Below are positions 21,984 through 32,212 of a stretch of DNA of 64,000 bases, in pieces. The stretch is from Mesostigma viride (taxonomy: Eukaryota; Streptophyta; Mesostigmatophyceae; Mesostigmatales; Mesostigmataceae): assembly GCA_009746045.1 (NCBI GenBank), contig RPFO01000034.1, forward strand, positions 2,745,526-2,809,525. Reading direction: 5' to 3'. Position 1 is the stretch's first letter. Every line of letters starts with the position of its first letter. A model generated the notes under the pieces. The model was given only the letters and a program-made list of their open reading frames with translations. It was not told the DNA's origin and ran no database searches. Position numbers and translations under genes: made by a program.

Positions 21984-23294
21984 GCCACGAGCCACGAGCC
22001 ACGAGGTCGCCATGGCTGACGGCGGAGCTCATAACTTTCGTGCTTAATTGGGCACCGAATTCGGCTGTGAACTATCACAATCGCTTCGTCTTTCTAAGAC
22101 GCACACGCTGACATAATTTTCCGAAGCTATTACGCAATATATGGCGAGCAAACGCTCCTCCGCGCAACGCAGCCTGGCGGCTGCGCTCAGCCCTGCAACT
22201 ACGTCTGCAGCTCCGGCTGCAGCTTTGCCCTCCGGCCCAGAAGGCAGCGGCGGCACTAGCCAATCAAGCCCTAGAGGTTACCCATGCAGCCCCCTCCCGG
22301 GCTCGCCTCGCCCGCAGCGTCGCCTGAACCCAAGCGCAGTCGCCCTGCCGGCTGCCGAGCCGAACTGGGAATGAGTTCAACTTTGAAGCCTGAATTTGAC
22401 GCCAGCCAGCCTGACTTTTTTGACAAGCTCAACCACGACAAGATCCTGAGCTACGTGTTTGGGGGATCGCACGCCTCGCTTACTGAACTGTGCAAGCAGC
22501 TCTTCCACCAGGGTCGCCTCGTCCATGCCTTCCATTCCAGGCGCCCATACGACTACATCCTCACGGCCCCCCGCCCCAGACTGCAGCTCAACGCCCTCTT
22601 CTCCCTGTCCTTGGATGCTCCATCGAGGAGCTCTGGCCCCCCACGCCCCTCACCACCACCTTGATCGAATCCTCCACCCGCTCAATCCTAAAGGAGGCCC
22701 TCGCGCAGCACGTGGCCCCCCTCGCTGCAGATGTGGCAGCCATGCATGGGCAGCACGCTGGCTGCCGAGCTCCCCCTCCTCTCCATGCACAATCTCCCGA
22801 CTGCCGCCTTCACCCTCCTTGCAGGTACTCCACCGCCACCACCCCCACCTCCGACGACGCCATCACCGCCCAGCTCCGCGACATCGACCAGCGCCTCAAG
22901 GACAACGCCGGCCAATTACGCCATCGCCATCGAGTGCCTGCAAAACACCGCAGGTCTCACCGCCCAGGCGGTGAAGGACATTGCCGCCAAGCCGGCAGCC
23001 CCCGCTGGCCCGGCTGGCACTGCTCCTCCCACCCAGACCTGGGCGGACTTGCTTATGCAACACACCACCTCCACCAGTGACCTCCGCCGTCGCAGCACAG
23101 CTCCAGCAGCAGACGCTCGACCTCCGCGAGGAGGCCGAGCTCGCCAAGCGCAGCCTGAACGTCATCGTCAAGAACTTTGACCTGGTGGAAGGTGTCAGAG
23201 AATTCCGAGAAGCTCGCACGTGCGTTTGAGAGAGAAATCCTTGGTCGCATGGGCCTTACTGGTGAGATCGAGCTGGTCGTCCACCGTCTCAGTC

Positions 23295-23911
23295 AGTTGT
23301 GAGGGTAAGAATGCCACGAATTCCGCCATGGTTCTTGCAGGAAGTTGCCTTTATTAATAACAAGGAAACACAGACGTAAGTCACGTCACTTCCAAGACTG
23401 CACGCAGCACAGGCGACAGGGTCGCAGTGCCAAGAGAACGTGCACGCAAGAACTAGCGTCCCGGTGTGACCAAGTCACTCATATAGCTTGCTAGGGACGC
23501 GTCCAAGTATTCAGCTGCACTGTCACAGCTGAACTGTCAATCAATTGATTACACAGACTCTGGCACGTCTTTGGCGCGCAGATCTATCAATTGTCCATAC
23601 GGCTAGTCCTGTGGACCTATCCGTACACTACTCAGCATCAATTGTCTCATAGGTCCTGGCGCGCTACAGCACGCCTACCTATCAATTGACCATCAAGTCC
23701 TGTACAAGTCCTGTCAACGTCCTGCGGACTATCAAAGTGACACTTGTACATCCTGTGTCCGTACGCGCCCACAGTGGCGCGCCGGGTACTGTCGGCACAG
23801 CCTAGGAAACGTCATAACTTTTACGTTCCTTAACCAAATGAGGCGTTCAAGGTGCCGTTGGAAAGAGCGTAACAATCTCTATCCATCTAACGTAAATCCT
23901 TTACGTTAACT
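23295..23911 (-). repeat. E1 3' LTR
   Basis: This is the 3' LTR in the minus-strand reading. On the plus strand it starts AGTTGTGAG and ends GTTAACT. It holds four CAATTG motifs at 23542, 23588, 23639 and 23683, spaced 44-51 bp apart, possible regulatory sites. Confidence 0.93.
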
Positions 23912-23936
23912 CCAATCCCTTCTTTTCTTTAGGGAT
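23912..23936 (-). promoter_or_regulatory. E1 polypurine tract
   Basis: The minus strand reads AAAGAAAAGAAGGGATTGGA immediately before the 3' LTR start AGTTAAC, the position expected for plus-strand priming. E2 has the closely similar AAAAGAAGAAAGGGTTGG at the same place. Confidence 0.8.
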
Positions 23937-24862
23937 CACATCCCCTGCCAGGGACCCTTGAAGTAGCTTGAAATGTCCTTCACTCCAGCTTGAAGCTTGA
24001 ACAGATGTCTTTAATGGCCATTGCCATTCCCCCAGCCCTTTCTTTTAAGGAACTGGAAAAGAAACAGATCTGCCACAGGGAAAAACCATTCCATGAGAAA
24101 TGGATAAAAACCTATGGAAGTGGCATTACAGAGTACCACCAGATATTAGAAGCACACAAAATTAAATACATACAGGTTAATTCTATGAGGTCTTCTCCAG
24201 GAATTAATCCCATCACCTTGGTAGAGCCTCCAGTACAATGACCTTCTGGCGGTGAGTTACATTAATCCCAGATACTAATCCCATAAAACCCAGTACATAT
24301 TCAATATAAGTACAATAAATCCATGACAATTAAAATACCACTTGACAAAGTAAGGCGTATTACAATAGTTTGCCTGTCATTCTCTCAACAGGGGTCTATT
24401 GGCGCCCGTCTTACGGCGCCCGTCTACTTGCCAGATGGTAAACTGCCACAGCAAACAAATGACAAAATGAAACACATAGGCAACAATTAAATCCTGCCCT
24501 GGGGAACTAGGGAAGTCTGAACAGGCAAACACCTGAACAGGCCAGCTTGTAGAAACATAATACCAGGGAATCGAACCCCGCCCTATAAACCCCAGAATAA
24601 AGGTTCCCAGACCATTGTGAGAAGTATGTACAAATATACATTTCTTTTTAAAATAGAATACATGGTCTGTAATGGACCTGTCAACCTTGTGTAGTCAACA
24701 GCATGAACCCCAGCCAAAACCTGGCTGTATCCTGATTAAAATCAGAGTGAGTGTACCATGGTCCATGAGCCTTAGTACAGACTAAAATACAAGTATTATG
24801 CCAGTCACAATGCTGACACTACCACACAATCTGCTCTCCAATGCCCTATAACCAGATACAGC
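23937..24862 (-). other. E1 3' non-coding region
   Basis: About 930 bp between the RNase H stop and the polypurine tract, without a supported gene. It contains a double CGGGCGCC motif (24401-24424) and a T-arm-like box B (24566-24580, minus strand). Both have counterparts in the same region of E2. Confidence 0.6.
24566..24580 (-). promoter_or_regulatory. T-arm / box-B-like element in E1 3' region
   Basis: The minus strand reads CGGGGTTCGATTCCC, a tRNA T-arm with a paired stem and box-B core. E2 carries TGGGGTTCAATTCCCCA at 34605-34621 in the same context. Conservation in two diverged elements suggests function. No complete tRNA is seen. Confidence 0.5.
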
Positions 24863-25709
24863 TTAGACAGCATGCTGAGATGGGTCCATCAGAGACTGAA
24901 GAACCTTGTATTGCACTGCTGCCTTCTGCACTAGCTTGGTCAAAGCATCAGCAGGATTGTCAACCCCAGGGATATGCTCAATATTGGCCAAGGAGGACAA
25001 CTCCTTAAGAAGGAGATAATCCAAGTCCCTACTTCTGGCCATCTGCCTGTGCACAAACTGCACCATCCCCATGGAGTCTGTTTTTAGAAGAGTGGTAACC
25101 TGAAGTGGCCAAGGAGTGTTAGAAGTCATCTGATGAAGCAACTCCTTCAGATAAAGGCTTGTGTGAATGCCTTCACAAATAGCCCTGCATTCTGCCACAT
25201 CACTGCTGACAGCCACCCGTTTGTGCAGGCGACTAAACCAGCTCACCAAACTCCCCAGGCCTTCCTGTCTGAGCACAAAGAGCCCTGCAGCCCTGCCCCT
25301 GACCTTGGAGACCTGCCTGCTGTCCATTGAGCTATCCACATACAGCTCCATGCAAATGGGTTGTGATAAATCCACTGCAGACAACAGAATGCCAGATGAA
25401 GCCCTGACCTGATCAGCCACCTTGGCAGACCCTAGCTCCACCAGCATGTCATCAGGCAACCTGGCTATGACCATGAGGTCTGGCCTGGAAATGCCTGCCA
25501 CCCAAGCAACCATGCCCCTCACCACGGGACACAGTGCCTGTGTGATGGTTGGAGGAAGCTTGCTAATGAGGGTCTCTTGATAATCATTGCCCCCCACCAG
25601 CAGCATACGCCATTCTCCCCCCTTCTTCACCAGTGTGGCCTCCATGCCCACAAACAGCAGAGGCTCATTCTCCACCTGCCATTGCTCCCTACCCAGAGGA
25701 AACTTGGAC
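24863..25709 (-). CDS. E1 pol: end of reverse transcriptase and RNase H
   Basis: The frame continues from the RT segment once the TTAA insertion is removed with one TTAA kept (1,703 bp, phase-restoring). It reads through the RT connection (VENEPLLFVGMEATL) to RNase H: LYVDSSMD (first Asp), SDVAECRAICEGIHTSLYL (Glu), LLKTDSMGMVQF (Asp) and IEHIPGVDNPADALTK (last Asp), the usual Copia RNase H pattern. The stop is at 24863. Confidence 0.85.
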
Positions 25710-25713
25710 TTAA

Positions 25714-27412
25714 CCCCTAAATGGTCTGGCTGCCGATTTTCCGCCTAAAACTGAGTTACAGCCGACACGTCGGCCCCTTCTCGGGGGACCAAATGCCGCG
25801 AAAACTATTGAGAATTAGGAAAAGTTTAGCTGAGAAGATCGAAAGTTTATAATTTTCCTCACAGCATGGTACTAGGGTTTGCATACTTCTGACAAAGTTA
25901 TAGAGGTGTTCTGGCCGGTCAAAGTACAAGGGGTCAGGGTACTTTTTCACGTACAACGTGCATTCCGGAAAACGACGACCTGGCCATGGCGGCTTGCGCC
26001 CACGCATGGCATTTACGTTTTCGTTCGAATTTTCTGACCAAACTCAGGAAATTGATTTTATACGTCCTAAAGATGATACAGGCCAATTTTTGGTTCGCGG
26101 GAATGCCATTTTATAGGTGTCGGCAGCGTTCTTGCTGGAAAAAACTGCGATCAGGCCGGACGATAGAAACGTTGACAGCAATACCTTTCCGGCGTATTTT
26201 AAAGGATATATTGGTTTCTTTGTACTTTTTATGATACATAGTAGTCGTAAACGTGCAAGGGTGGCCAGAAATCGCTGAATCCAACGACCATGCTGCACAA
26301 CTTTGGTGTGCCGAAATGCGCCATTTTGCGGCCACCGCCTGGGCCAAGGTAACGCCATCCATGCCTGGTAAAGCTTCAGCATCGTTTTCCTATCGATGTT
26401 TGACGTTTATATATACGTTCTAGCTTGTGTAGCACATTCTTTTTGCATTATTCATGCTCTTTCTTGACCCTGGCCTGGCCCCTTTCTAAAACACCCTTCT
26501 TAGATGCTTCCCTCAGTCAGTTGACCTCCCACAGGGTGATGGTGATAAGTTTTAGAGGCTGTATGGGTTTGAATACCTCCATATATGTTTGTTATACATT
26601 TCCCACACACATATTGCATGAGTGTGAGGCAGTTGGCTGGTCTCTGTGGCATCATCAAGCATGTAACCGGTGAGTAGAAGCTTCCCATTGTCAGCATGTG
26701 CCACCAGGTGTGCTGGCCATCACCTGGCAAGCTATAGCAGCTTAGGCCTAGTTTATCCTTGCTAGGGCAAGCTGAAATAGGCTTAAAATCACTAGTTTGT
26801 TGGTGGCTGCCTCCAAGAATGCATGCCTTGCGTAGGGTATCCGTACCACGTTACCTACGTGCATGGACAAGGTGGCACCTGCACATAGGTGCCATGTAAG
26901 GGCAGTGTGATGATGCAGTTATGTTTCCCCATCATTGTGGAAGGGAAATGTATTGTGTGGCATGGTTGGGGGCCATATTAGTAGGTATTAGTAGGTAGTA
27001 TGCCCACTCCTACCCCCTTGGTTGCTTTTTACCAACGGTACCCCTATGGGCTGTACTGGGTGTAACTGCTGGTATACCCACCCAAATGATGACCCCAATG
27101 GCTCAAACTGTTCAGCAACTAATTGTTTATCATCCCTGAAGTGGTAGGTGCCTAGCTCTTACAACATAATTCAAAATGCACATTCTACCAAAAATGAAAA
27201 CGCTCGTCTTGACCCCCCTGACTTTGACGGCAGTTATACATGGCCTACCCTGCATATATGTAAGGTTGTGATATACCAACCCGAAGGGCAACTCATGGAC
27301 ATGCTTGGCCCCCAAGGACAGCCATTGGATATGGGTGGGTTGGATGGCATCTGGTTTGCAAAATTGTGAAGTTACAGCCGATGCATCGGCAGTATTTCTG
27401 CCCATTTAGGGG
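25714..27412. mobile_element. piggyBac-like TTAA element, probably non-autonomous
   Basis: Flanked by TTAA at 25710-25713 and 27413-27416. Terminal inverted repeats begin CCCCTAAATGG. Subterminal motifs GTTACAGCCGA...TCGGC occur near both ends (25752 and 27371). TTAA targets and C-rich termini are the hallmarks of piggyBac transposons. Removing it with one TTAA restores the E1 pol frame exactly. Inside, only short frames are found (for example 25756-26007 on the minus strand) and none shows a transposase motif I recognise. Confidence 0.8.
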
Positions 27413-27416
27413 TTAA

Positions 27417-28395
27417 TGATGGAGATCAGCTCCTTAAGCCACGACGTGGGAGCTATCAGATGTAGGTCATCCCCGTGCAGCGAAGCATACACTGGCAGGC
27501 CTTCCCATTGCCCCAGAAACAGACAGGGGTCTACAGGAGAGACCTTCAAGTTGCAATGCTCCTTCAGGAAACGGTTGAGAGTCTCCCTCCAGATTATTGG
27601 ACTTGACCTCAGGCCCTCCAGGCCCTTGAGGATTTTAAGGAACTCCGTGTGGATGTCCCTTTTCCATACAGCAGGCACCCTAACATAGAAAGGCGTCTTG
27701 CCCTCCCACTTTTCCTGTGCCACATCTGCATCACCCTCCAGAAATGCCCTCTTGAAGTCTATCACCACTGAGCCATAGTCCAAGCCCTTGTTGAGAAGGC
27801 CTAGAAAGACACACAGCAGCAGCCTCCAAGTATCATGCAGCATGCCAGGGGTATACAACTCCTCAGCAGTGCACTCACCAGTACCCTTGAACTCATTCAG
27901 CACTGGCCTGACATGTGGTACCTTGACCCCGTCCACCTCCTTCATCTTGATGACAAACTTGAGCTTGAGTAGACGTCGTGCAGGAGGCAGGTCATTGACA
28001 GGTTCCACGCATTTCTTGGAGATCCAGTCCTCCCCAGATTTAATCAGACCCAGTGTGACCTGGGGACACATAATGGGAGAGGACATGAGCTTCACCAGGC
28101 CTTGGTAGTTGATAGGGCTGTGTCCAGCAAGTGAGTGAGGACCAATGCCCAAACTGCTTGGATGACTAGCAGCTGGCAGTATGAGGTCATCAACCAAGGG
28201 CTCCTGCCCCTGGCACACTTGCACACGCTTAACCGACCTGGTTACTGCACGTGATAGGTGAGTGGTCCTGAAATTAATCAGTGGGACCTGACCAGCCCCT
28301 TCCTTAGTCAGGAGAGAGGACGTGATCACTACCCATCCTGGCATAGGAAATTCTGCCCCAGAAGAGCAGGTCCTTGATAGCCCTCCAAGACACAA
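27417..28395 (-). CDS. E1 pol: reverse transcriptase
   Basis: Copia-type RT motifs appear in order: FVIKMKEVDG and HVRPVLNEF (fingers), ELYTPGMLHDTWRLLL, VVIDFKRAFLEGD (motif A with catalytic Asp), LKGLEGLRSSPIIWRETL (the Copia counterpart is ALYGLKQAPRxW), VDPCLF, and ASLHGDDLHL where YVDD is normally found. The segment is cut by the TTAA element just after HGDD. Its frame differs from the upstream integrase-protease frame. Comparison with E2 around QNFLCMPG places a small deletion at about 28350. Confidence 0.85.
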
Positions 28396-30191
28396 AAAGC
28401 AGTGTCCTGTCCAAGGATAGGAATGAATACCTCACCCAGTACCTTCACGTGTACCCCGCCACTGAAGTCAGACACAAACTGATAGCTGGGTTCAGACATG
28501 CTGTACCCTGCTGCAGCCCTGGTCCCAATGATGGAAACCTGAGAATTAGTGTCTACCTCTAAGGCAGTGTCCAGCCCCAGATTGCCATGCCACCTGAGCT
28601 TGGCTACCTTGGGCTGCTTCTTGGCCCTTTGTAGAGCCCCAATCAATCCAGCCAAACTTGTCCCCCTGGGCTTGGTTAGTGCCTTGGGCTTGACAGTTGA
28701 CTCCCCAGCTGTTGACCTTGCAGCCTGTTCAACAAGTACCTCTGCAACCTGGCCAGGGCTGACAGATTCCCCTGCAACAGATGTGGTCGTTGCGTCAGTG
28801 ATGTCACCTGGGACCTGAAAATCCTGCAGATCCTGTGAGCCTTGTGCCTGACTGCCCTCATTCATCAGGTTAGGCTTGACATATGACCAACTCAGCCGGT
28901 GTACATGCTTTGGTTCGTCCTCCATGCTGACCAAGCATGCGTGGCTAGCTTCATCAACCTGGGTAACCACCCCAGGACTCCAGCTACCACGTTTGCCATA
29001 AAGGCTAGGTTCCTTCCAAGCTAGGACCTTCTGACCCACTTGTGGCTCCAGCATCTTCCAACCCCGGTCCTTCTCCCTCAGCTTGGCAAAGGTGACATGT
29101 GCAGCATGTTTCCAGCCCTCCAGCACATGTGGTGGGCACAGGCCATGATATAGACCCATTGGGCTGACAGCAACTCCATCATAGTAGAAGTTAACCCTGC
29201 TGTTCAGCTGCTGCTCCACGTTCCTCAGCCATGCACTCCTGACAAGTGCAGGTGCAGACAAGGGTACCCAGTCTTCAGAGATGATCAATTTCTTGACCTC
29301 CTGGATTGCCCTCTCGATAGCACCCTGCTGCCCATGAGCCTCCCTAGGTGTAACCAGCAACTCAGGAAGGGTAGGATCACCCTTGAGATGCTGAAACTGC
29401 ATGTCCACCTGGATCCTTGTGGTAGGAAACTTGGCTCTTACATTCTGCAGGGCAGCCAGCAAGTACCTGTTCTTCATAGAAGGTAAATGCTCCAGCACCT
29501 TGTATTTCGTGTACCTGTCCACGCACACCAACAGTTGCATGCCCCTGATGTGTTGGATATCACACTGCAGATCACCAATGCTCTGAGGTAGAGCTTTGGC
29601 ATGTGATTTCCTGGGCTTGTTGGAGGACAACTGGCACTTACACCGTGAGGCAGCTTGCTGACACGCCTTAAGAAGGGGTGCCCTGCCCATACGGAAGGCA
29701 AAGTTGTTTGACAGAGAAGTGGCATGCCCAAACATGTTGTGGATTCGGGCACCCAACTCCTGGTACACAGAGGAAGCAGTCCCTGGCACAGTCAGGACTG
29801 TGCTGTCAGGTTGTCCAGCATCACCATGCTGACTTCCATCCTGTTCTGACTCAGAGCCTGAGTCACCCTGCTCATGCCCAACACCTGGACCGCCAGCAGG
29901 GACCACATGCATACCACCAGAGGCCTTCACACCCCTCTGTGGTTGTACATTGGTTTCTCTCAAAATGAGAGGTCCACCCTCGTGCCCAGCACGAGGATGC
30001 ATAGGGTCAGACATTCTTACAGCTGCACCAGCTGTCAAGGACGTCTTCATAGGAACCTGTACCTCTCCAGGTGACCTGGGGCCACACTGAACCTGGAGAT
30101 CACCCTCTTGTTGCCCAGATATAAAATCTGCATTGGAGCACCTGGCCTCCCCCTTGGGTGAATTAAGGTGTGTAGGGGTTGCCTCAGACAG
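28329..30191 (-). CDS. E1 pol: integrase followed by retropepsin-like domain
   Basis: In the same frame as Gag, directly after its UGA; the first ATG is at 30050. Order: linker; HHCC zinc-binding motif (IHNMFGH near 29735, CKC near 29645); integrase core with Asp in LQCDIQHI (29565), Asp in IQVDMQFQ (29405) and Glu in GAIERAI (29315), about 30 residues after the second Asp; an SH3-like C-terminal domain (KRGSWSPGVVTQVD, HVHRLSWSYVKP); linker; then EVDTNSQVSIIG (28545-28575), a DFSGGVHVKVLGEV stretch and PALLGQNFL (28350-28375). The last block has the layout of a retropepsin but with DTN in place of DTG/DSG. It sits after integrase, unlike known Copia and Gypsy orders. Confidence 0.8.
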   Translation of the reverse strand: MSEATPTHLNSPKGEARCSNADFISGQQEGDLQVQCGPRSPGEVQVPMKTSLTAGAAVRMSDPMHPRAGHEGGPLILRETNVQPQRGVKASGGMHVVPAGGPGVGHEQGDSGSESEQDGSQHGDAGQPDSTVLTVPGTASSVYQELGARIHNMFGHATSLSNNFAFRMGRAPLLKACQQAASRCKCQLSSNKPRKSHAKALPQSIGDLQCDIQHIRGMQLLVCVDRYTKYKVLEHLPSMKNRYLLAALQNVRAKFPTTRIQVDMQFQHLKGDPTLPELLVTPREAHGQQGAIERAIQEVKKLIISEDWVPLSAPALVRSAWLRNVEQQLNSRVNFYYDGVAVSPMGLYHGLCPPHVLEGWKHAAHVTFAKLREKDRGWKMLEPQVGQKVLAWKEPSLYGKRGSWSPGVVTQVDEASHACLVSMEDEPKHVHRLSWSYVKPNLMNEGSQAQGSQDLQDFQVPGDITDATTTSVAGESVSPGQVAEVLVEQAARSTAGESTVKPKALTKPRGTSLAGLIGALQRAKKQPKVAKLRWHGNLGLDTALEVDTNSQVSIIGTRAAAGYSMSEPSYQFVSDFSGGVHVKVLGEVFIPILGQDTAFCVLEGYQGPALLGQNFLCQDG

Positions 30192-31307
30192 TCACTGCTC
30201 CTTGTTGTCTTCTTGCTGACTGCCCTTTGAAGGCTGGCCTGCCTGGGACTTGTTGTTGTTCTTCTTGTTGTTGTTGTTATTCTTGTTGCTGCCCTGGCCC
30301 TGGGACTTCTTGAAGCTGGGACACTCCTTCTTGATGTGCCCCCACCCCTTGCACAGGTAGCATTGTATCTTGGACTTGCCCTGGCCACTGCCCCCATTGT
30401 CAGACGCGTTGCCCTGCTTGGGCTGACCACCCACCCGCCTGAACACCGACTTGGAGTGTGACCTCCTGTCAGAATCAGGTGAATGATCTCCCTTGCGCTT
30501 GTTATGGTTGCCCCTACGCCCTCCTTGGCTTCGGTCAGCCTCAGACGTCTTGGAGCCACCCTGGGTACGCCCGCCTGCCTGGGTAGCCTTCACTGCTGGC
30601 ACTCCACCCTCAAACAGCTCCTCTGCCTCGAGAGCTTGTTTAATGATGACCTTGTAGGCCTTCAGGGTAGAGTGTGGGGCACACATGACTTTTAAGGAGC
30701 CACGTGTCGCCTTATCCAGCCCAGAAACCTTGAGCCAGTTGGTTAGGGCTATGTTATCAGCGACATTAAAGCCGTGAGCCCTGCCCTCCTCAACCATCTT
30801 ACAATAGTTGAGAAAGTTCTGGATCAGGTCCCCCTTGACCTCCCACCCTTGGTACTTGTCCTGCCAATGGATGCCGACCTTCTTTCGTTGGTCTTCCAGC
30901 AGCTCCTTCAGCTCAGCCACGTACAGTGCCCAGGCTTTATTGGCCTTTTTGCACTCCCTGGTTAGGTCCTTAATCTGGTCAGTACACTTGCCAAAAGTGC
31001 TACTGCCTATCCAGATTTGATAGTAATTTGTACCACCGTACAAGCTAGGGAACCCTTCCAATCCCTCCACAAACTCTTCAGCCTGCTTAGGCTTGGAGTC
31101 TGAGGTTACAGGCTGCAACTGATTGACAATTAAAAGACCCTGTGTGGTAAGATCAAAGCCATGAATAGCTTGTGCATTATTATTATTGTGAGGAAGGTTG
31201 GTAATCTCTCCGGTAAGCCCCACGTCATCTACGTGAGCGGTTCCACTACCAGCACCCCCATTATTATTCCCACTGGCTGGACCCTTGCTACGGCGTCCCT
31301 CAGCCAT
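30192..31307 (-). CDS. E1 Gag with CCHC zinc knuckle
   Basis: A 371-residue frame from ATG 31307. The central part is a capsid-like helical region (YYQIWIGSSTFGKCTDQIKD, VKGDLIQNFLNYCKMVEEG). Then comes a basic, Ser/Gly-rich linker, the knuckle CYLCKGWGHIKKEC (CX2CX4HX4C) near 30325-30366, and an Asn/Lys-rich tail. It ends CAG-TGA-CTG at 30192. The downstream pol is open in the same frame, so readthrough of the UGA would make Gag-Pol. Confidence 0.9.
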   Translation of the reverse strand: MAEGRRSKGPASGNNNGGAGSGTAHVDDVGLTGEITNLPHNNNNAQAIHGFDLTTQGLLIVNQLQPVTSDSKPKQAEEFVEGLEGFPSLYGGTNYYQIWIGSSTFGKCTDQIKDLTRECKKANKAWALYVAELKELLEDQRKKVGIHWQDKYQGWEVKGDLIQNFLNYCKMVEEGRAHGFNVADNIALTNWLKVSGLDKATRGSLKVMCAPHSTLKAYKVIIKQALEAEELFEGGVPAVKATQAGGRTQGGSKTSEADRSQGGRRGNHNKRKGDHSPDSDRRSHSKSVFRRVGGQPKQGNASDNGGSGQGKSKIQCYLCKGWGHIKKECPSFKKSQGQGSNKNNNNNKKNNNKSQAGQPSKGSQQEDNKEQ

Positions 31308-31477
31308 CCTGCACTACCAGCTATTCAAAGAACACCTTAACAAAGCAGCAGAAAATATGTACAAAATTCTTGTGTCGCCACTGCCGCCTGCGCCGGTGTC
31401 GCTGCCGCCCCGCGAATTGCCGCTGAAAATTCGACAAAAAAAATGTCGACGAGTACTGCAGAAGAAAATTAGGCCGA

Positions 31478-32188
31478 CTAGTAGTCAAGGCCCCTGAAGT
31501 CGCAGTACGTGTATACGAACTCACGATCCTCCATATCCAGCTCCGGACCTGCACCGGTATGAATTAAAACCGGCGTGCTCCCCGCCGCGTAAGTTGCGAC
31601 GCGCCGACGCGCGACGAGGCGCAGAGGATGTGTAAAGATCGTCAATAATTCCCACCCCGCGGGAATCCACTCTCGCACAGAGGCGAGAAATGCCACCAGG
31701 TTAATTAAAACCTGGCGCTCACGACTGCGTACGCCGCGAGTGAGCAGCGATAACAGCGCGAGATCCTGAAACAAATTTGTCGACACCGCCGGCGCGCCCC
31801 CCGTGCGTAGCGATGCCCAGTTTTGCAGGTTTCTCTGGTAACCGGTGAGTGAAGAGAGGACGTTGTCCAACTCCTCAATGGCAGTCGTGACTTCGGTCAC
31901 CGACCGCAAACCTCCCCGCACCTGGACCGTAAATGTCGATAAAATGTTTCGAATCTGGTCCAACAGGTTGCGGATTGCCGGCACCAGTGCTGGCAAATCG
32001 GGGTCCTCGGGGTTATCCCCGAGCAATGCGTGAGCTGCACGCTGCTGACGATGAAGCTCGTCGAGCGAGACCGTTACTTCGTCGAGCAATTGCTGCCACG
32101 ACGGCACCGTCGGTCTTGACGAAGAACCAGCCGGCGGAGCGGCTATTTCCTCATCGTCCGGAATCCGAAATTCTTCCGAGTTTGGCAT
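31478..32188 (-). CDS. E1 extra 5' reading frame (ORF0), unknown function
   Basis: A 236-residue frame from ATG 32188, only 24 bp into the internal region, ending 170 bp before Gag in another frame. It is acidic at the N-terminus, then mainly helical with leucine-rich stretches (LALLSLLTRGV, LINLVAFLASV), and ends near ELDMEDREFVYTYCDF. E2 has a frame at the same place with matching landmarks (hydrophobic NLVAFL/HLVNIL block, W, a Thr/Val-rich stretch, then an acidic D-E-D-F segment), so it seems to be a family gene. No domain is recognised. Confidence 0.75.
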   Translation of the reverse strand: MPNSEEFRIPDDEEIAAPPAGSSSRPTVPSWQQLLDEVTVSLDELHRQQRAAHALLGDNPEDPDLPALVPAIRNLLDQIRNILSTFTVQVRGGLRSVTEVTTAIEELDNVLSSLTGYQRNLQNWASLRTGGAPAVSTNLFQDLALLSLLTRGVRSRERQVLINLVAFLASVREWIPAGWELLTIFTHPLRLVARRRVATYAAGSTPVLIHTGAGPELDMEDREFVYTYCDFRGLDY

Positions 32189-32212
32189 CTTTTTGACAGA
32201 GCGTGTAATACG

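Noticed and set aside
23990-24241. 84-codon plus-strand frame in the E1 3' region
   Set aside because: Isolated, no motif, and lies in the retrotransposon's non-coding region on the opposite strand.
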